NCBI GenBank assembly: GCA_029931535.1
Contig: JAQPZY010001517.1
Location: 2,860,001 to 2,924,000, forward strand
Length of the DNA stretch: 64,000 nt
Source of the DNA: Margaritifera margaritifera
Taxonomy: Eukaryota > Mollusca > Bivalvia > Unionida > Margaritiferidae
Reading direction: 5' to 3'
The notes under the pieces are model-generated. The model saw nothing but the letters and a program-made list of their open reading frames with translations, was not told where the DNA came from and did no database searches. Below, piece by piece: positions 1 to 11,620 of the stretch; within the stretch, counting starts at the first letter, position 1; every line of letters begins with the position of its first letter. A program made the position numbers and the translations under genes.

Positions 1-101
1 TAAACTGGAATGTCAGGATTAAAGTTAAACTGTCTTACTTGTAGACTGGAATGTCAGGATTAAAGTTAAACTGTCTTACTTGTAGACTGGAATGTCAGGA
101 T
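1..101. repeat. 41-bp tandem repeat duplicating the exon 14 donor
   Basis: About 2.5 copies of a 41-bp unit; identical blocks begin at 5, 46 and 87. The copy at 80-101 is genuine exon 14 coding sequence; the others are intron 13 copies that keep the 22 terminal exon bases and the GTAAGA donor. The array may continue to the left of the window. Confidence 0.93.
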
Positions 102-186
102 CCTCTTCGTTCATCTCTCTCAAACTGAGGCAGCACTGCTGTAACTGTGACTTGGGGTCATTCCAGTCCTGGTTTAGGATAAACTC
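80..186 (-). CDS. DROSHA: Drosha window exon 14 (linker before the dsRNA-binding domain)
   Basis: 107 nt; 35 codons plus two bases. It encodes EFILNQDWNDPKSQLQQCCL then SLREMNEEDPDIPVYK (last codon split). It matches the EFILNQDWNDPKSQLQQCCLTLR...PDIP.YK segment that leads into the dsRBD of Drosha; the next exon lies before base 1. The acceptor is TTTTTTGTCCAG and the donor AA|GTAAGA at 74-79. The last ~22 exon bases and the donor are repeated downstream with a 41-bp period, so at least one more identical donor sits at 33-38. Use of that second donor would add 41 nt and a TAA stop immediately. Confidence 0.96.
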
Positions 187-1000
187 CTGGACAAAAAAGA
201 TTAGTGAAAAATTGGTATTAATTTGACACGGATAACAAAAAAATAATATATTCTACAAAGTGTTACTATAAAGGCAAATATGGCAACCATATGGAGTCAA
301 TCAAGACCTTGTATTACTAAATATGGTAATAATATACGGTTATTCTAGTCCTGATTTAGGATAAAGTCCTGTTAAACAACACAAATATGAATTGGTACAT
401 TTAAAAAAGAAGAGAAAATTTAATCCAAGAGTGAAGTAAAATACAATTAAACATCTTATTATTTTTTCATAAATTAAATAATTATATCACATTACAGTAA
501 TCCACTTTTGTAAGATCAATGCTCACTGTCAAGCTTGTAATGACGTGATCATTACATTAAGATGTCTTTGATATAACATCACTTTTTATCTTGGTGTACT
601 GTAGTACTATGAACTCTGTGGGAGACTTTATATAAATTAACATGATTGTGACTTCTGTCTCTTATTAAATAATAAAACAAAAATTGTTATACAATTTTAA
701 TATTTGCTTTAACAGTTCTGTGAAAAAAAGTCATGAAGTCAATGAAAAGTATATAAGGGAAATCTTTGGTGGTGTATAACCTGCCATAAATTAGCCACAT
801 GGCTATCTGTTATGTAAAACTGATGTGATGTAAATAATTGTGTCATACTAAAAAAAAACAAAATTCATAAACATACCCTATTTGTATTTATAAAGTAGAG
901 TCAATGACCTTTAACCTGTGCAAATTTGATGAATTTTTAAATACTTATATATAGCATATTATTTTATGGACAATTAGTCACAGGTACTTTTTCCCATACT
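187..1000. other. Intron 13, low-copy part
   Basis: AT-rich intron sequence without a convincing exon or array. The stretch near 340-365 resembles exon 14's GTCCTGRTTTAGGATAAA(C/G)TCCTG, so it may be an old copy of the exon 14 acceptor end. No long open frame. Confidence 0.6.
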
Positions 1001-1001
1001 T

Positions 1002-2823
1002 TTCTATGTAATAACCCTTACTAGGGGAAAGATATATCTATGTAATACCCCTTACTAGGAGATAGATATTTCTATGTAATAACCCTTACTAGGGAATAGT
1101 TATTTCTATGTATTAAAGCTTACTAGGGGATAGATATTTCTATGTAATAACCCTTACTAGGAGATATATATTTCTATGTAATAACCCTTACTAGGGGATA
1201 TATATATATCTATGTAATAACCCTTACTAGGAGATAGATATTTCTATGTAATAACCCTTACTAGGGGATAGATATTTCTATGTAATAACCTTTACTAGGG
1301 GATAGATATTTCTATGTAATAACCCTTACTAGAGGATACATATTTCTATGTAATAACCCTTACTAGGGGAGTTATATTTCTATGTAATAATCCTTACTAT
1401 GGAATAGATATTTCTATGTAATAACCCTTACTAGGGGATACATAACCCTTGCTAGGGGATAGATATTTCTATGTAATAACCCTTACTAGGGGATAGATAT
1501 TTCTATGTAATAACCCTTACTAGGGGATAGCTATTTTTATGTAATAACCCTTACTAGGGGATAGATATTTCTATGTAATAACCCTTGCTAGGATATAGAT
1601 ATTTCTATGTGATAACCCTTACTATGGGATATATATTTCTATGTAATAATCCTTATTATGGGATATATATTTCTATGTAATAATCCTTACTGGGGGATAT
1701 ATATTTCTATGTAATAACCCTTACTAGGCATAGTAATTTTTTCTATGTAATAACCCTTACTAGGGATAGATATTCTATGTAATAACCCTTACTATGGGAT
1801 AGATATTCTATGTAATAACCCTTACTAGGGATAGATACTCTATGTAACAACCCTTACTAGGGATAGATATTCTATGTAATAACCCTTACTTGGGGATAGA
1901 TATTCTATGTAATAACCCTTACTAGGGGTAAGATATTGCTATGTAATAATCCTTACTATGGGATAGATATTTCTATGTAATAATCCTTACTAGGGATAGA
2001 TATTTCCATGCAATAACCTTTATTAGGCATATATATTTTTTCTATGTAATAACCCTTACTAGGGATAGATATTCTATGTAATAACCCTTACTATGGGATA
2101 GATATTCTATGTAATAACCCTTACTAGGAATAGATATTCTATGTAATAACCCTTACTAGGGGATAGATATTCTATGTAATAACGATTGCAAGGAGATATT
2201 TCGATGTAATAACCCTTACTAGGGATAGATATTCTATGTAATAACCCTTGCAAGGAGATAGATATTTCTATGTAATAACCCTTACTAAGAATAGATATTC
2301 TATGTAATAACCCTTACTAGTGAATAGATATTCTATGTAATAACCCTTGCAACGAGATAGATATTTAATGTAATAACCCTTACTAGGGATAGATATTCTA
2401 TGTAATAACCCTTACTAGTGGATAGATATTTCTATGTAATAACCCTTACTAGGGATATATATTCTATGTAATAACCCTTGCAAGGAGATAGGTATTTCTA
2501 TGTAATAACCCTTACTAGGGATAGATATTCTATGTAATAACCCTTGCAAGGAGATATATATTCTATGTAATAACCCTTACTAAGGGATAGATATTCTATG
2601 TAATAACCCTTACTAGGGATAGATATGCTATGTAATAACCCTTGCAAGGAGATAGATATTCTATGTAATAACCCTTACTTGGGATAGATATTCTATGTAA
2701 TAACCCTTGCAAGGAGATAGATATTCTATGTAATAACCCTTACTAGGGATAGATATTCTATGTAATAACCCTTGCTAGTGGATAGATATTCTATGTAATA
2801 ACCCTTACAAGGGGATAGATATT
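1002..2823. repeat. 31-34 bp minisatellite, about 55 copies
   Basis: Tandem copies of a unit with core TATGTAATAACCCTTACTAG followed by a variable GGGATAGATATT(T)C. Unit length drifts from about 34 bp in the first half to 31-33 bp in the second, where a TTGCAAGGAGATA variant alternates with TTACTAGGGATA. The part CCCTTACTAGGG is an imperfect dyad. On the transcribed (minus) strand each unit reads CTAGTAAGG, a 5' splice-site-like word. Confidence 0.95.
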
Positions 2824-2829
2824 CAACTA

Positions 2830-3120
2830 AGAGTAGTGCAAAATTATGCACAACAGTCTATATATTTTTTAGTGATTTTGGTTTGCTTGGACCACTAGCT
2901 ATGTAAAAATATCAATTTTAAATATTTAAATACTCCAACATTTCACAAGTGATGATCCTTAAGCAATTTTTTTAAAACTATAAAACCTCAAGAATAGAAT
3001 CCAACTTGGATTAGCAACCAAATGTTTGCCAATGACAGAATAAGGGATCAAACCCATCACAGTAGAGATGCAAAGCAAGCACTTGACTATTTTAGTGTAC
3101 TTTTTATTTTGGCCAGAGGA
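2830..3120. other. Intron 13 spacer
   Basis: AT-rich single-copy-looking stretch between the 33-bp array and the (TA)n run. No gene seen. Confidence 0.5.
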
Positions 3121-3123
3121 GAG

Positions 3124-3235
<112 letters not shown>

Positions 3236-3254
3236 AAGGGGTTTTATAGCACAT

Positions 3255-4165
3255 CAGCACAATTCTGGCTATACAGTACTGGGAAAAAGCTAGTTAGCAA
3301 CAAGAGTACTTTCAATGGCACATTATAAACCCACTCCATGTTTAATAGTCCTCTATGTAATAACTGAATTTTTGAGCAGAAACCATTTTTCTTCTCTCAG
3401 TCAGTGTGGTCTTGACCTTTGCCCTTTTGACTCTGAAATTGGTAGGCTTCTTCCTTACCATAAGTGCAGACATCCACAAAGTTTGGGCCAGGTCTATAAT
3501 GTAGAACTAAAGTTATTGTGTAGAAACTATTTTTCTTCTTTCTGTGAGTGACCCTCACCTTTGACCCCAAAATCAACAGTCTTCTTCCATAGACCAAGTG
3601 CATGCTATACACAAAGTTTGGTTGAAGTATGTCATGTAGAACTAATGTTATCATGGGGAAACCATTTTTTTATTCTTTCAGTTAAAGTGACTTTGACCTT
3701 TGACCTTATGACACAAAGTATAAGCTAGCCACAAAGTGTGGTAACCACAGATGATAGAGAACTCGAGATATTGTGCAGAAACCATTTTTCTTCTTTCAGT
3801 CAGAGTGACCTTGAGCTTTGACCTTTTGAGCCTGAAATTGATAGGGTTCTTCCTTAACACAAGTGCAAGCCATTCACAATATCTGGTACCTGTAGATGGT
3901 GGAGAACTTGTGTTATTGTGTTGAAACCATTTTTCTTCTTTAAGTCACAGATATTTTGATCTTTGAACCATTTAGCCCATTATCAATATGGTTCTTTCTC
4001 ACCCCAGTACATGCCATCCACAAAGTTTGGTAACTACAGATAGTGGACAGCTAAAGTTATTGTGCGGAAATCAACTTGGTAACAGATGGATAGACATACA
4101 GTTGGACAAGCAGATGAACATACAACATCGTAACATAATATACTCTACTTTATCGCAGTGTATCA
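3255..4165 (+). mobile_element. Dispersed element with internal ~140-bp TGACCTTTGACC units (copy A)
   Basis: Head with CAACAAGAGTACTTTCAATG and ATGGCACATTATA, four to five degenerate units of about 140 bp (TGACCTTTGACC, AAAATYRATAGG, AAGTGCA, ATCCACAAAGTTTGG, TTATTGTGCAGAAACCATTT), and a tail with GGTAACAGATGGATAGACA and AACATAATATACTC. The same head-units-tail order recurs at 52985-53690, 53940-55520 and 56390-57915. The layout resembles bivalve elements that carry internal satellite monomers (pearl/Helentron-like, BIV160-type); the family assignment is from memory. Confidence 0.7.
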
Positions 4166-4572
4166 AAATGGCTAAGTCAAACACCTTGCCAAAATTCCTA
4201 GGAAGACAAAACCCTCAAATCAAAAGTAAATATCCACCTAGAGACAAGAGATAAAAGGTGAAGATGTTCCAAAAACTCCACCCAAAAGGCATACAAAACA
4301 AAGATAAAAGTAAAGAAAGGTAAAATCCTTAAAATACAAGTTCAAAATATTTCTGTATGAACTGCCCTCCAAGTTCAAGACATTATTAGTTAAAACACCA
4401 TCACAGGATGCATCTCACAGCTAAGAGTAGAGAAGAGGGGAAGACAGTCCAAGTTTCTGATGTCACTGTGCCGATATGTATGATCTCATTATGATTGGCA
4501 TCATCATAACAGACGTCACTGGATGTGTAACAAAAAGACTTGGATTGAGGGAAAATATGAAAAATGAATTAC
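4166..4572. other. Intron 13, part nearest exon 13
   Basis: A-rich sequence with no array and no exon evidence. Confidence 0.5.
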
Positions 4573-4655
4573 CTTTAGCCTTGGAAAGAAGCAGACCTGA
4601 CAAAGCACCTTGCAATAATCCAGGTCTTTGTCCACATATAAGGCTCCCAGCAAAG
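4573..4655 (-). CDS. DROSHA: Drosha window exon 13 (end of RNase III domain b)
   Basis: Short exon of 83 nt; two bases complete an alanine codon from exon 12, then 27 codons, phase 0 end. The product LLGALYVDKDLDYCKVL followed by CQVCFFPRLK aligns with the S-F-I-A-A-L-Y-I-D-K-D-L-x-Y-x-x-x-x-x-x-V-C-F-F-P-R-L-K stretch closing RNase III domain b. It was found by searching for the missing segment between exons 12 and 14; the phases fit exactly on both sides. The acceptor is TTTTTGTAG and the donor AAG|GTAATT. An open frame on the opposite strand covering 4476-4685 is its shadow. Confidence 0.95.
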
Positions 4656-4879
4656 CTACAAAAATATATAATTGTATATCTTTAAAGCTGTATTGTGCAA
4701 ATCTCAGTAAGCAATATAAAAGAAATCTCTAGGTAAATTGATTTGATAATTTATACATTAGCTCTTAAACTACATTTGTCTTTTTAAAACACATATACCC
4801 AACACCCACCCAAAAAAGTTAAATTCCAAGAATTTTGAACCTGATTCTTAATAAACCAGCCAAATTCATTTAAAAGGCA

Positions 4880-5335
4880 CAACAATTTTATTTTAATTGT
4901 ATATGCATGTATATAATACCTGATTAGTTATCTACATATGTATGCAAATATGCTAATAAAATTTAATTTGCCTCAGTCATGCATTTTCTGTGTAAGCTTG
5001 TAAGATTTTTTACAACCAATAGTTAAAGTTAAAAAATACAAATGACTGATAGAAAAATGCACAATGCACTAAAAAGGTGTGAACATCTAATTAGGTCATC
5101 TACACATGAATGCACACATGCCAATACAATTTCAATTACCTTGGGGGAATGTTTTCTGTGTAAAATTGCTAACAAGATATTAACAAGAAAAAGTCACAGT
5201 TCAAAAGTGCAAATGACATAAGAAAATGGAGAATATACTAAAATGGTATTAATATTTAATTAGGTCATCTACACAAGTGTAAAAACTTGCCCAAAAAATG
5301 TAATTTGTCAACAGCAAAAAGCATAATTGTGTTAA
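4880..5335. repeat. Degenerate ~170-bp direct repeat, about 2.5 copies
   Basis: Shared words TCTAATTAGGTCATCTACA, CACATGCCAATA and TTTTCTGTGTAA recur at intervals of about 170 bp (near 4920, 5090 and 5255). Probably an old dispersed element; 10400-10520 looks like a further relative. Confidence 0.6.
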
Positions 5336-5344
5336 CAAGCTATC

Positions 5345-7940
5345 ACAGTATGGATGGATGGACAGAGGCAAATCAAGAAGTCCCAGTGTACTTACAGTAT
5401 GGATGGATAGACAGGGGCAAATCAAGATGTCCCAGTGTACTTACAGTATGGATGGATGGACAGGGGCAAATCAAGATGTCCCAGTGTACTTACAGTATGG
5501 ATGGATGGACAGAAGCAAATCAAGATGTTTCAGTGTACTTACAGTATGGATGGATGGACAGGGGCAAATCAAGATGTCTCAGTGTACTTACAGTATGGAT
5601 GGATGGACAGGGGCAAATCAAGATGTCCCAGTGTACTTACAGTATGGATGGATGGACAGAAGCAAATCAAGATGTTTCAGTGTACTTACAGTGTGGATGG
5701 ATGAACAGAGGAAAATCAAGATGTCCCAGTTTACTTACAGTATGGATGGATGGACAGGGGCAAATCAAGATGTCCCAGTGTACTTACAGTATGGATGGAT
5801 GAACAGAGGAAAATCAAGATGTCCCAGTTTACTTACAGTATGGATGGATAGACAGAGCAAATCAAGAAGTCCCAGTGTACTTACAGTGTGGATGGATGAA
5901 CAGAGGAAAATCAAGATGTCCCAGTTTACTTACAGTATGGATGGATAGACAGAGCAAATCAAGAAGTCCCAGTGTACTTACAGTATGGATGGATGGACAG
6001 GGGCAAATCAAGATGTCCCAGTGTACTTACAGTATGGATGGATAGACAGAGCAAATCAAGATGTCCCAGTGTACTTACAGTATGGATGGATGGACAGGGG
6101 CAAATCAAGATGTTTCAGTGTACTTACAGTATGGATGGATGAACAGAGGCAAATCAAGATGTCCCAGTTTACTTACAGTATGGATGGATAGACAGAGCAA
6201 ATCAAGAAGTCCCAGTGTACTTACAGTGTGGATGGATGAACAGAGGAAAATCAAGATGTCCCAGTTTACTTACAGTATGGATGGATAGACAGAGCAAATC
6301 AAGAAGTCCCAGTGTACTTACAGTATGGATGGATGGACAGGGGCAAAGCAAGATGTCCCAGTATACTTACAGTATGGATGGATAGACAGAGCAAATCAAG
6401 ATGTCCCAGTGTATTTACAGTATGGATGGATGGACAGGGGCAAATCAAGATGTTTCAGTGTACTTACAGTATGGATGGATGAACAGAGGAAAATCAAGAT
6501 GTCCCAGTGTACTTACAGTATGGATGGATAGACAGAGCAAATCAAGAAGTCCCAGTGTACTTACAATATGGATGGATGGACAGGGGCAAATCAAGATGTC
6601 CCAGTGTACTTACAGTATGGATGGATAGACAGAGGCAAATCAAGATGTCCCAGTGTACTTACAGTATGGATGGAGGGACAGGGGCAAATCAAGAAGTCCC
6701 AGTGTACTTACAGTATGGATGGATAGACAGAGGCAAATCAAGATGTCCCAGTGTACTTACAGTATCAATGGATGGACAGAGGCAAATCAAGATGTCCAAG
6801 TGTACTTACAGTATCAATGGATGGACAGAGGCAAATCAAGATGTCCAAGTGTACTTACAGTATGGATTTATAGACAGAGGCAAATCAAGATGTCCCAGTG
6901 TACTTACAGTATTAATGGATGGACAGAGGCAAATCAAGATGTCCCAGTGTACTTACAGTATGGATGGATGGACAGAGGCAAATCAAGAAGTCTCAGTGTA
7001 CTTACAGTATGGATGGATAGACAGAGGCAAATCAAGATGTCCCAGTGTACTTACAGTATTAATGGATGAACAGAGGAAAATCAAGATGTCCCAGTGTACT
7101 TACAGTATGGATGGATGGACAGAGGCAAATCAATAAGTCCCAGTATACTTACAGTATGGATGGATGGACAGAGGCAAATCAAGATGTCCCAGTTTACTTA
7201 CAGTATGGATGGATAGACAGAGCAAATCAAGAAGTCCCAGTGTACTTACAGTATGGATGGATGGACAGAGGCAAATCAAGATGTCCCAGTTTACTTACAG
7301 TATGGATGGATAGACAGAGCAAATCAAGAAGTCCCAGTGTACTTACAGCATGGATGGATGGACAGGGGCAAATCAAGATGTCCCAGTGTACTTACAGTAT
7401 CAATGGATGGACAGAGGCAAATCAAGATGTCCCAGTGTACTTACAGTATGGATGGATAGACAGAGGCAAATCAAGAAGTCCCAGTTTACTTACAGTATGG
7501 ATGGATAGACAGAGGCAAATCAAGATGTCCCAGTGTACTTACAGTATCAATGGATGGACAGAGGCAAATCAAGATGTCCCAGTGTACTTACAGTATGGAT
7601 GGATAGACAGAGGCAAATCAAGATGTCCCAGTGTACTTAAAGTATGGATGGATGGACAGGGGCAAATCAAGATGTCCCAGTTTACTTACAGTATGGATGG
7701 ATGGACAGGGGCAAATCATGAAGTCCCAGTGTACTTACAGTATGGATGGATAGACAGGGGCAAATCAATATGTCCCAGTGTACTTACAGTATGGATGGAT
7801 GGACAGAGGCAAATCAAGATGTCCCAGTGTACCTACAGTATGGATGGATGGACTGAGGCAAATCAAGAAGTCCCAGTGTACTTACAGTATGGATGGATGG
7901 ACAGAAGAAAATCAATAAGTCCCAATGTACTTACAGTATG
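5345..7940. repeat. 48-49 bp minisatellite, about 53 copies, with higher-order structure
   Basis: The unit contains CAGTATGGATGGATGGACAG, AGGCAAATCAAGATG and TCCCAGTGTACTTA. Variants (GAGCAAATC lacking one G, AGAAGTCCC for AGATGTCCC, TATCAATGG for TATGGATGG, GGAAAATC for GGCAAATC) mark copies. Blocks near 5985-6290 recur about 340 bp on (6325-6630), i.e. seven units. The 49-bp length keeps long frames open by chance in all frames. On the minus strand each unit carries CTGTAAGTA, a very strong 5' splice-site-like word. Confidence 0.96.
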
Positions 7941-7944
7941 GGGC

Positions 7945-8377
7945 ATAAAAAGGGTAACTATGGCTTTTTGCATATTGCTTGATCCTTTTGGGTAGAAAAA
8001 GACATCAGCTGATTTGCCAAACTTTATACTTATATATTTTATTTTCTTACCACTAAAATATACATTACTAAAAAGGTTATCTCAGAACATATATTTGAGT
8101 CTTATCCCCCTGTACACAGCACTTTTATGCATAGGAAGAAAGCATACTCAACTTCTGAGGGTTATCCAGAGCGATGTTTGGAAATTTTTGACAAAGTGTG
8201 AAGGGGTTGTCAAGCATGTATTTATTTTTCATTCATCTTAACAAAAAATTTTTTTTTACCTAGTAAATAATTATTCTGAATCTTTTTTTTCTGTTTGTAA
8301 CTGATGATTCAATGTCCTTTGTTTCCCCCCCCCCCCCAAAAAAAACCCCATCTTTGATGGTATGTGATAGTACAAAC
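7945..8377. other. Intron 12, part nearest exon 12
   Basis: AT-rich, no array; contains T-, C- (14 C) and A-homopolymers at 8284-8346 close to the exon 12 donor. No gene seen. Confidence 0.55.
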
Positions 8378-8522
8378 CTTCCAGTAAATCAGCCCTGTCC
8401 TTGGTTTTGAGACTGATGTTTGGATCGAAGGATTGGTCACCGCTAATTACATACTCTGACATCCCAAGGTCATCAGCTACTGATGCCTGAGTTCGGTTGT
8501 TTACCAGTGAACTCCTCAGAAG
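8378..8522 (-). CDS. DROSHA: Drosha window exon 12 (RNase III domain b, second catalytic acid)
   Basis: 145 nt; 48 codons plus one base. It encodes LLRSSLVNNRTQASVADDLG, MSEYVISGDQSFDPNIS and LKTKDRADLLE. The LLRSSLVNN+TQ..VA..LGM.EY block and the (T/K)(L/D)ADLLE end are typical of Drosha domain b. The last full codon is the glutamate equivalent to human E1222, the catalytic acid of domain b. The acceptor is TTATTTGTAG and the donor G|GTTTGT, a weaker match than most donors here. A homopolymer-rich stretch (C run then A run at 8325-8346) sits about 35 bp downstream of the donor. Confidence 0.96.
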
Positions 8523-8674
8523 CTACAAATAAAGAGAAGAATTCTCACTTGTGAATGGTGCTATGAAACAGGTGATACAGAAATCCAAGGATATCAAGGT
8601 ACAAACTTTAGGTATGAAGTACCGTATTAGATGTAATATCTAAAAATAAGCATGGTTACTGTCATTCTACATGA

Positions 8675-8912
8675 AGCCAGAATAGTGTACATACATTCAA
8701 TGACCTATAGCCAGAATAGTGTACATGCATTCAATGACCTATAGCCAGAATAGTGTACATGTATTCAATGACCTATAGCCAGAATAGTGCACATGTATTC
8801 AATGACCTATAGCCAGAAAAGTGCACATGTATTCAATGACCAATAGCCAGAATAGTGCACATGTATTCAATGACCTATAGCCAGAATAATGCACATGAAT
8901 TCAATGACCTAT
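8675..8912. repeat. 34-bp minisatellite, ~6.5 copies
   Basis: Unit with GCCAGAATAGTGCACATGTA and TTCAATGACCTATA, near-identical copies in intron 11. Confidence 0.93.
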
Positions 8913-9049
8913 TCATTGTGTTTCTCCAATGGTAAATAAACCCAGGATGCTTGAACAGTAATCTTGACTTCTTTTTCTTACAAGTGAGAGTAGGCTCACC
9001 ACAGAAATGGCGTAGAAGTAGAAGTTGAATGGAATTTAGCCAAAAATGA

Positions 9050-9665
9050 GGGATAGATTTATCATCCAGTAGGGTTTATTAGAGGTGAATTATCATCCAG
9101 TAGGGTTTATTAGAGGTGAATTATCATCCAGTAGGGTTTATTAGAGGTGAATTATCATCCGGTAGGGTTCATCCAGTTGGGTTTATTATGAGAGAATTAT
9201 CATCCAGTAATGTTTATTATGAGAGAATTATCATCCAGTTGGGTTTATTATGGGTGAATTTTATCATCCAGTAGGGTTTATTATGGGGGAATTATCATTG
9301 AGTAGGGTTTAATATAAGTGAATTATCATCCAGTAGGGTTTTATTATAGTGAATTATCATCCAGTAGGGTTTTTTTTATAGTGAATTATCATCCAGTAGC
9401 GTTTATTATAGTGAATTATCATCCAGTAGGGTTTATTATGGGAGAATTATCATCCAGTAGGGTTTATCATAGAAGAATTATCATCCAGTGGTGTTTATTA
9501 TGGGAGAATTATCATCCAGTAATGTTTATTATAGGTAAATTATCATCCAGTAGGGTTTATTATGGGTGAATTATCATCCAGTAGGGTTTATTATAGGTGA
9601 ATTATCATCCAGTAGTGTTTATTATTGGTGAATTATCATCCAGTAGGGTTTATTATGGGAGAATT
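9050..9665. repeat. 28-30 bp minisatellite, ~21 copies
   Basis: Unit GAATTATCATCCAGTAGGGT followed by TTATTA and a variable RGGT/RGGA. It occupies nearly half of the short intron 11. Confidence 0.94.
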
Positions 9666-9862
9666 GTGGTCTAAATCTTGTTACAGGATTATGAAATCGA
9701 CCCAACATGAATACATCAAAAACCATTCCTGTTCCTAGGGAAAGAAGTGCGCATACTTTCAAATCCATTAAACTGCAAACAATCAACCAATCATTAATAG
9801 GGTTATGTTGGTGGGAGGGGGGAGGGGAAGGGGGAAGAAGGTTAGTGTTTGGCAAAACTTAC

Positions 9863-9968
9863 AGACAAGTGCCCCTCATGGTGGTCTGGGAAATGCTTGA
9901 ATAGAAATTCTGATGACACTAGCTGCATTATAGTGTCTCCAAGAAACTCAAGCCTCTGATTGTGGCCC
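9863..9968 (-). CDS. DROSHA: Drosha window exon 11 (RNase III domain b signature)
   Basis: 106 nt; one base completes the methionine codon split with exon 10, then 35 codons, phase 0 end. It encodes GHNQRLEFLGDTIMQLVSSE followed by FLFKHFPDHHEGHLS. HNQRLEFLGD is the RNase III signature of domain b; its aspartate corresponds to human D1151. The FPDHHEGHL tail is a Drosha-specific motif. The acceptor is ATCATTCCAG and the donor TCT|GTAAGT at 9857-9862. The conserved Asp in GDT (GDS in vertebrates) is retained, so domain b has its metal-binding acid. Confidence 0.97.
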
Positions 9969-10256
9969 CTGGAATGATATAAATAGAAATGTAGTTCTTC
10001 CTCATTATACCCCACACACACACACTATAATGTTTCTTCATATACCATGGATACATGCATGGGTACTATTAATTGGCTTAATTTAGTCCTATTAAAGCTA
10101 CTTAAAGCTACTCATATTATGAAAATCTTAACCTTGTTGGTGTGATAAAAAAGAAAAGTGATGGATATAAAATCTTTATTTAACATCAACTAGTTCTTAT
10201 ACTGAATAAATCATGCAGTTTGATCCCAAAACTTGGGTAAAACTACAACTGTACAT

Positions 10257-10290
10257 AGAATAAATAAATAAATAAATAAATAAATAAAAT
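10257..10290. repeat. (AAAT)n microsatellite
   Basis: Seven to eight AAAT/AATA units. Confidence 0.93.
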
Positions 10291-10544
10291 CATACAGAAC
10301 TAGATTTATGTTTAAAAGACATGTATGTCCCCACTGCCAACTTCAACCCATGAAATCTTAGTCCAAAGAAAAAAAATAAAAAAATAAAAAAGAAAAGAAA
10401 AATTGCTTCAGTGGTATGAAAATCTAATCAGGGCATCAAAATATGCATACAAACATGTCAACCAAATTTGATTTATTTTTGCTGTCTTAAATGTTTTAAT
10501 GTCTTAAAGTCTACAAAGTTTAAAAATTCATGACAAACAAAAAC

Positions 10545-10790
10545 AAAACAAGAGTCTCTTGAAGGAACTGATGCTCTATTGGCTGAAAAGAATTTCCAGG
10601 AATTCAAGATAAGACCATTTCTTCTTTATAACTGCCAAGTGTTGAAACCATCTTGAATATTTTTGAGCAATAACAAGATTTTGAAACCAACCATTGTAGC
10701 AGCCATATTGGATATAAAAACAGCATCATTTTCATTTAGGAGCAACTAAACATCACTAAAGTCTTCTGGTAAAAATCCTAAATACCTAGA
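10545..10790 (+). mobile_element. Short copy of the ~145-bp-unit 'GGACTGATGCTCTA' element
   Basis: Shares its head (GAACTGATGCTCTATTGG, GAATTTCCAGGAATTCAAGA, TAAGACCATTTCTTC) and one internal unit (AACAAGATTTT, CAGCCATATTGGAT, CATTTTCATTTAGGA, GTCTTCTGGTRAAAATCC) with the long copy at 49617-51110. Same orientation in both places. Confidence 0.82.
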
Positions 10791-11158
10791 CGTAGCTTTT
10801 ACAACATAACACACTGTAAAGTGGGGTGTGGTTCAGGGTCACCTGGGGGCGGGGCAGGGACTATAAATACCTAGCTATAGTTTTTACAATATAAAATACT
10901 GTAAAGTGGGATGGGCATAGTGGTTGCCAGGAAGCAGGGCAGGGGCCATAAATATCTAGCTGTAGTTTTTACAACATAACATAATGTAAAATAGGATGGG
11001 GTTGGTCATTGCCAGGAAGCAGGGCAGGGGCCATAAATATCTAGCTGTAGTTTTTACAACATAACAAAATGTAAAATGGGAAGATGGTGGTGGTTGTCAG
11101 TCAGTAGGTCAAGGGCCATAAATACCTAGTTGTAGTTTTTACGACATAACATACAGTA
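10790..11158. repeat. ~83-bp tandem repeat, 4-5 copies
   Basis: TAAATACCTAGCTGTAGTTT, TTACAACATAACATA and CAGGAAGCAGGGCAGGG recur at intervals of about 78-87 bp, moderately diverged. Confidence 0.88.
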
Positions 11159-11443
11159 AATTCATCACTTTTTCATGTTTTTACAAAAGAGACATTTTCA
11201 ATACAATTACACTGAGGAATATGTTTCTGACAGAAATAATATTTTTGGCCAATACATTTTACAGTAGGTATCTATATTAATGGTGTGTAGCAACCACAAA
11301 ATGTACAAACATTTGTACCCCATAAAGGAAAATAAATCCATAGTATAACAAAACATATTGTTATGTTTTAACCCATTTTACACCCACTTTTTGCAAGAAG
11401 TATTCATCAAAAGTTTTCAAAGGAAAGTATTATGTATGCATGC

Positions 11444-11445
<2 letters not shown>

Positions 11446-11530
<85 letters not shown>

Positions 11531-11546
11531 TGTATGTATGTATGTA
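11446..11546. repeat. (TA)n then (TATG)n compound microsatellite
   Basis: About 29 TA units followed by about 10 TATG units. Frames across it encode only Tyr-Ile/Tyr-Val-Cys-Met repeats and are not genes. Confidence 0.97.
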
Positions 11547-11620
11547 GTTTAACAACACAGATCTTTACTTTCAAAGAAGTTAATATGCTAATGAGGGCAT
11601 TAGTATCAGCACACTTGTAA

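Noticed and set aside
340..380. A second exon 14
   Set aside because: The similarity to exon 14 is short and lacks a coding continuation and donor; reported only as a possible old duplication.
1002..2823. Interstitial telomere-like repeat (AACCCTTA words)
   Set aside because: The unit is 31-34 bp and AACCCTTA occurs once per unit; no TTAGGG or related tandem hexamers.
7066..7995. 309-codon open frame (and several overlapping ones from 5287)
   Set aside because: Translation of the 49-bp minisatellite inside intron 12; the same repeat is open in all three forward frames.
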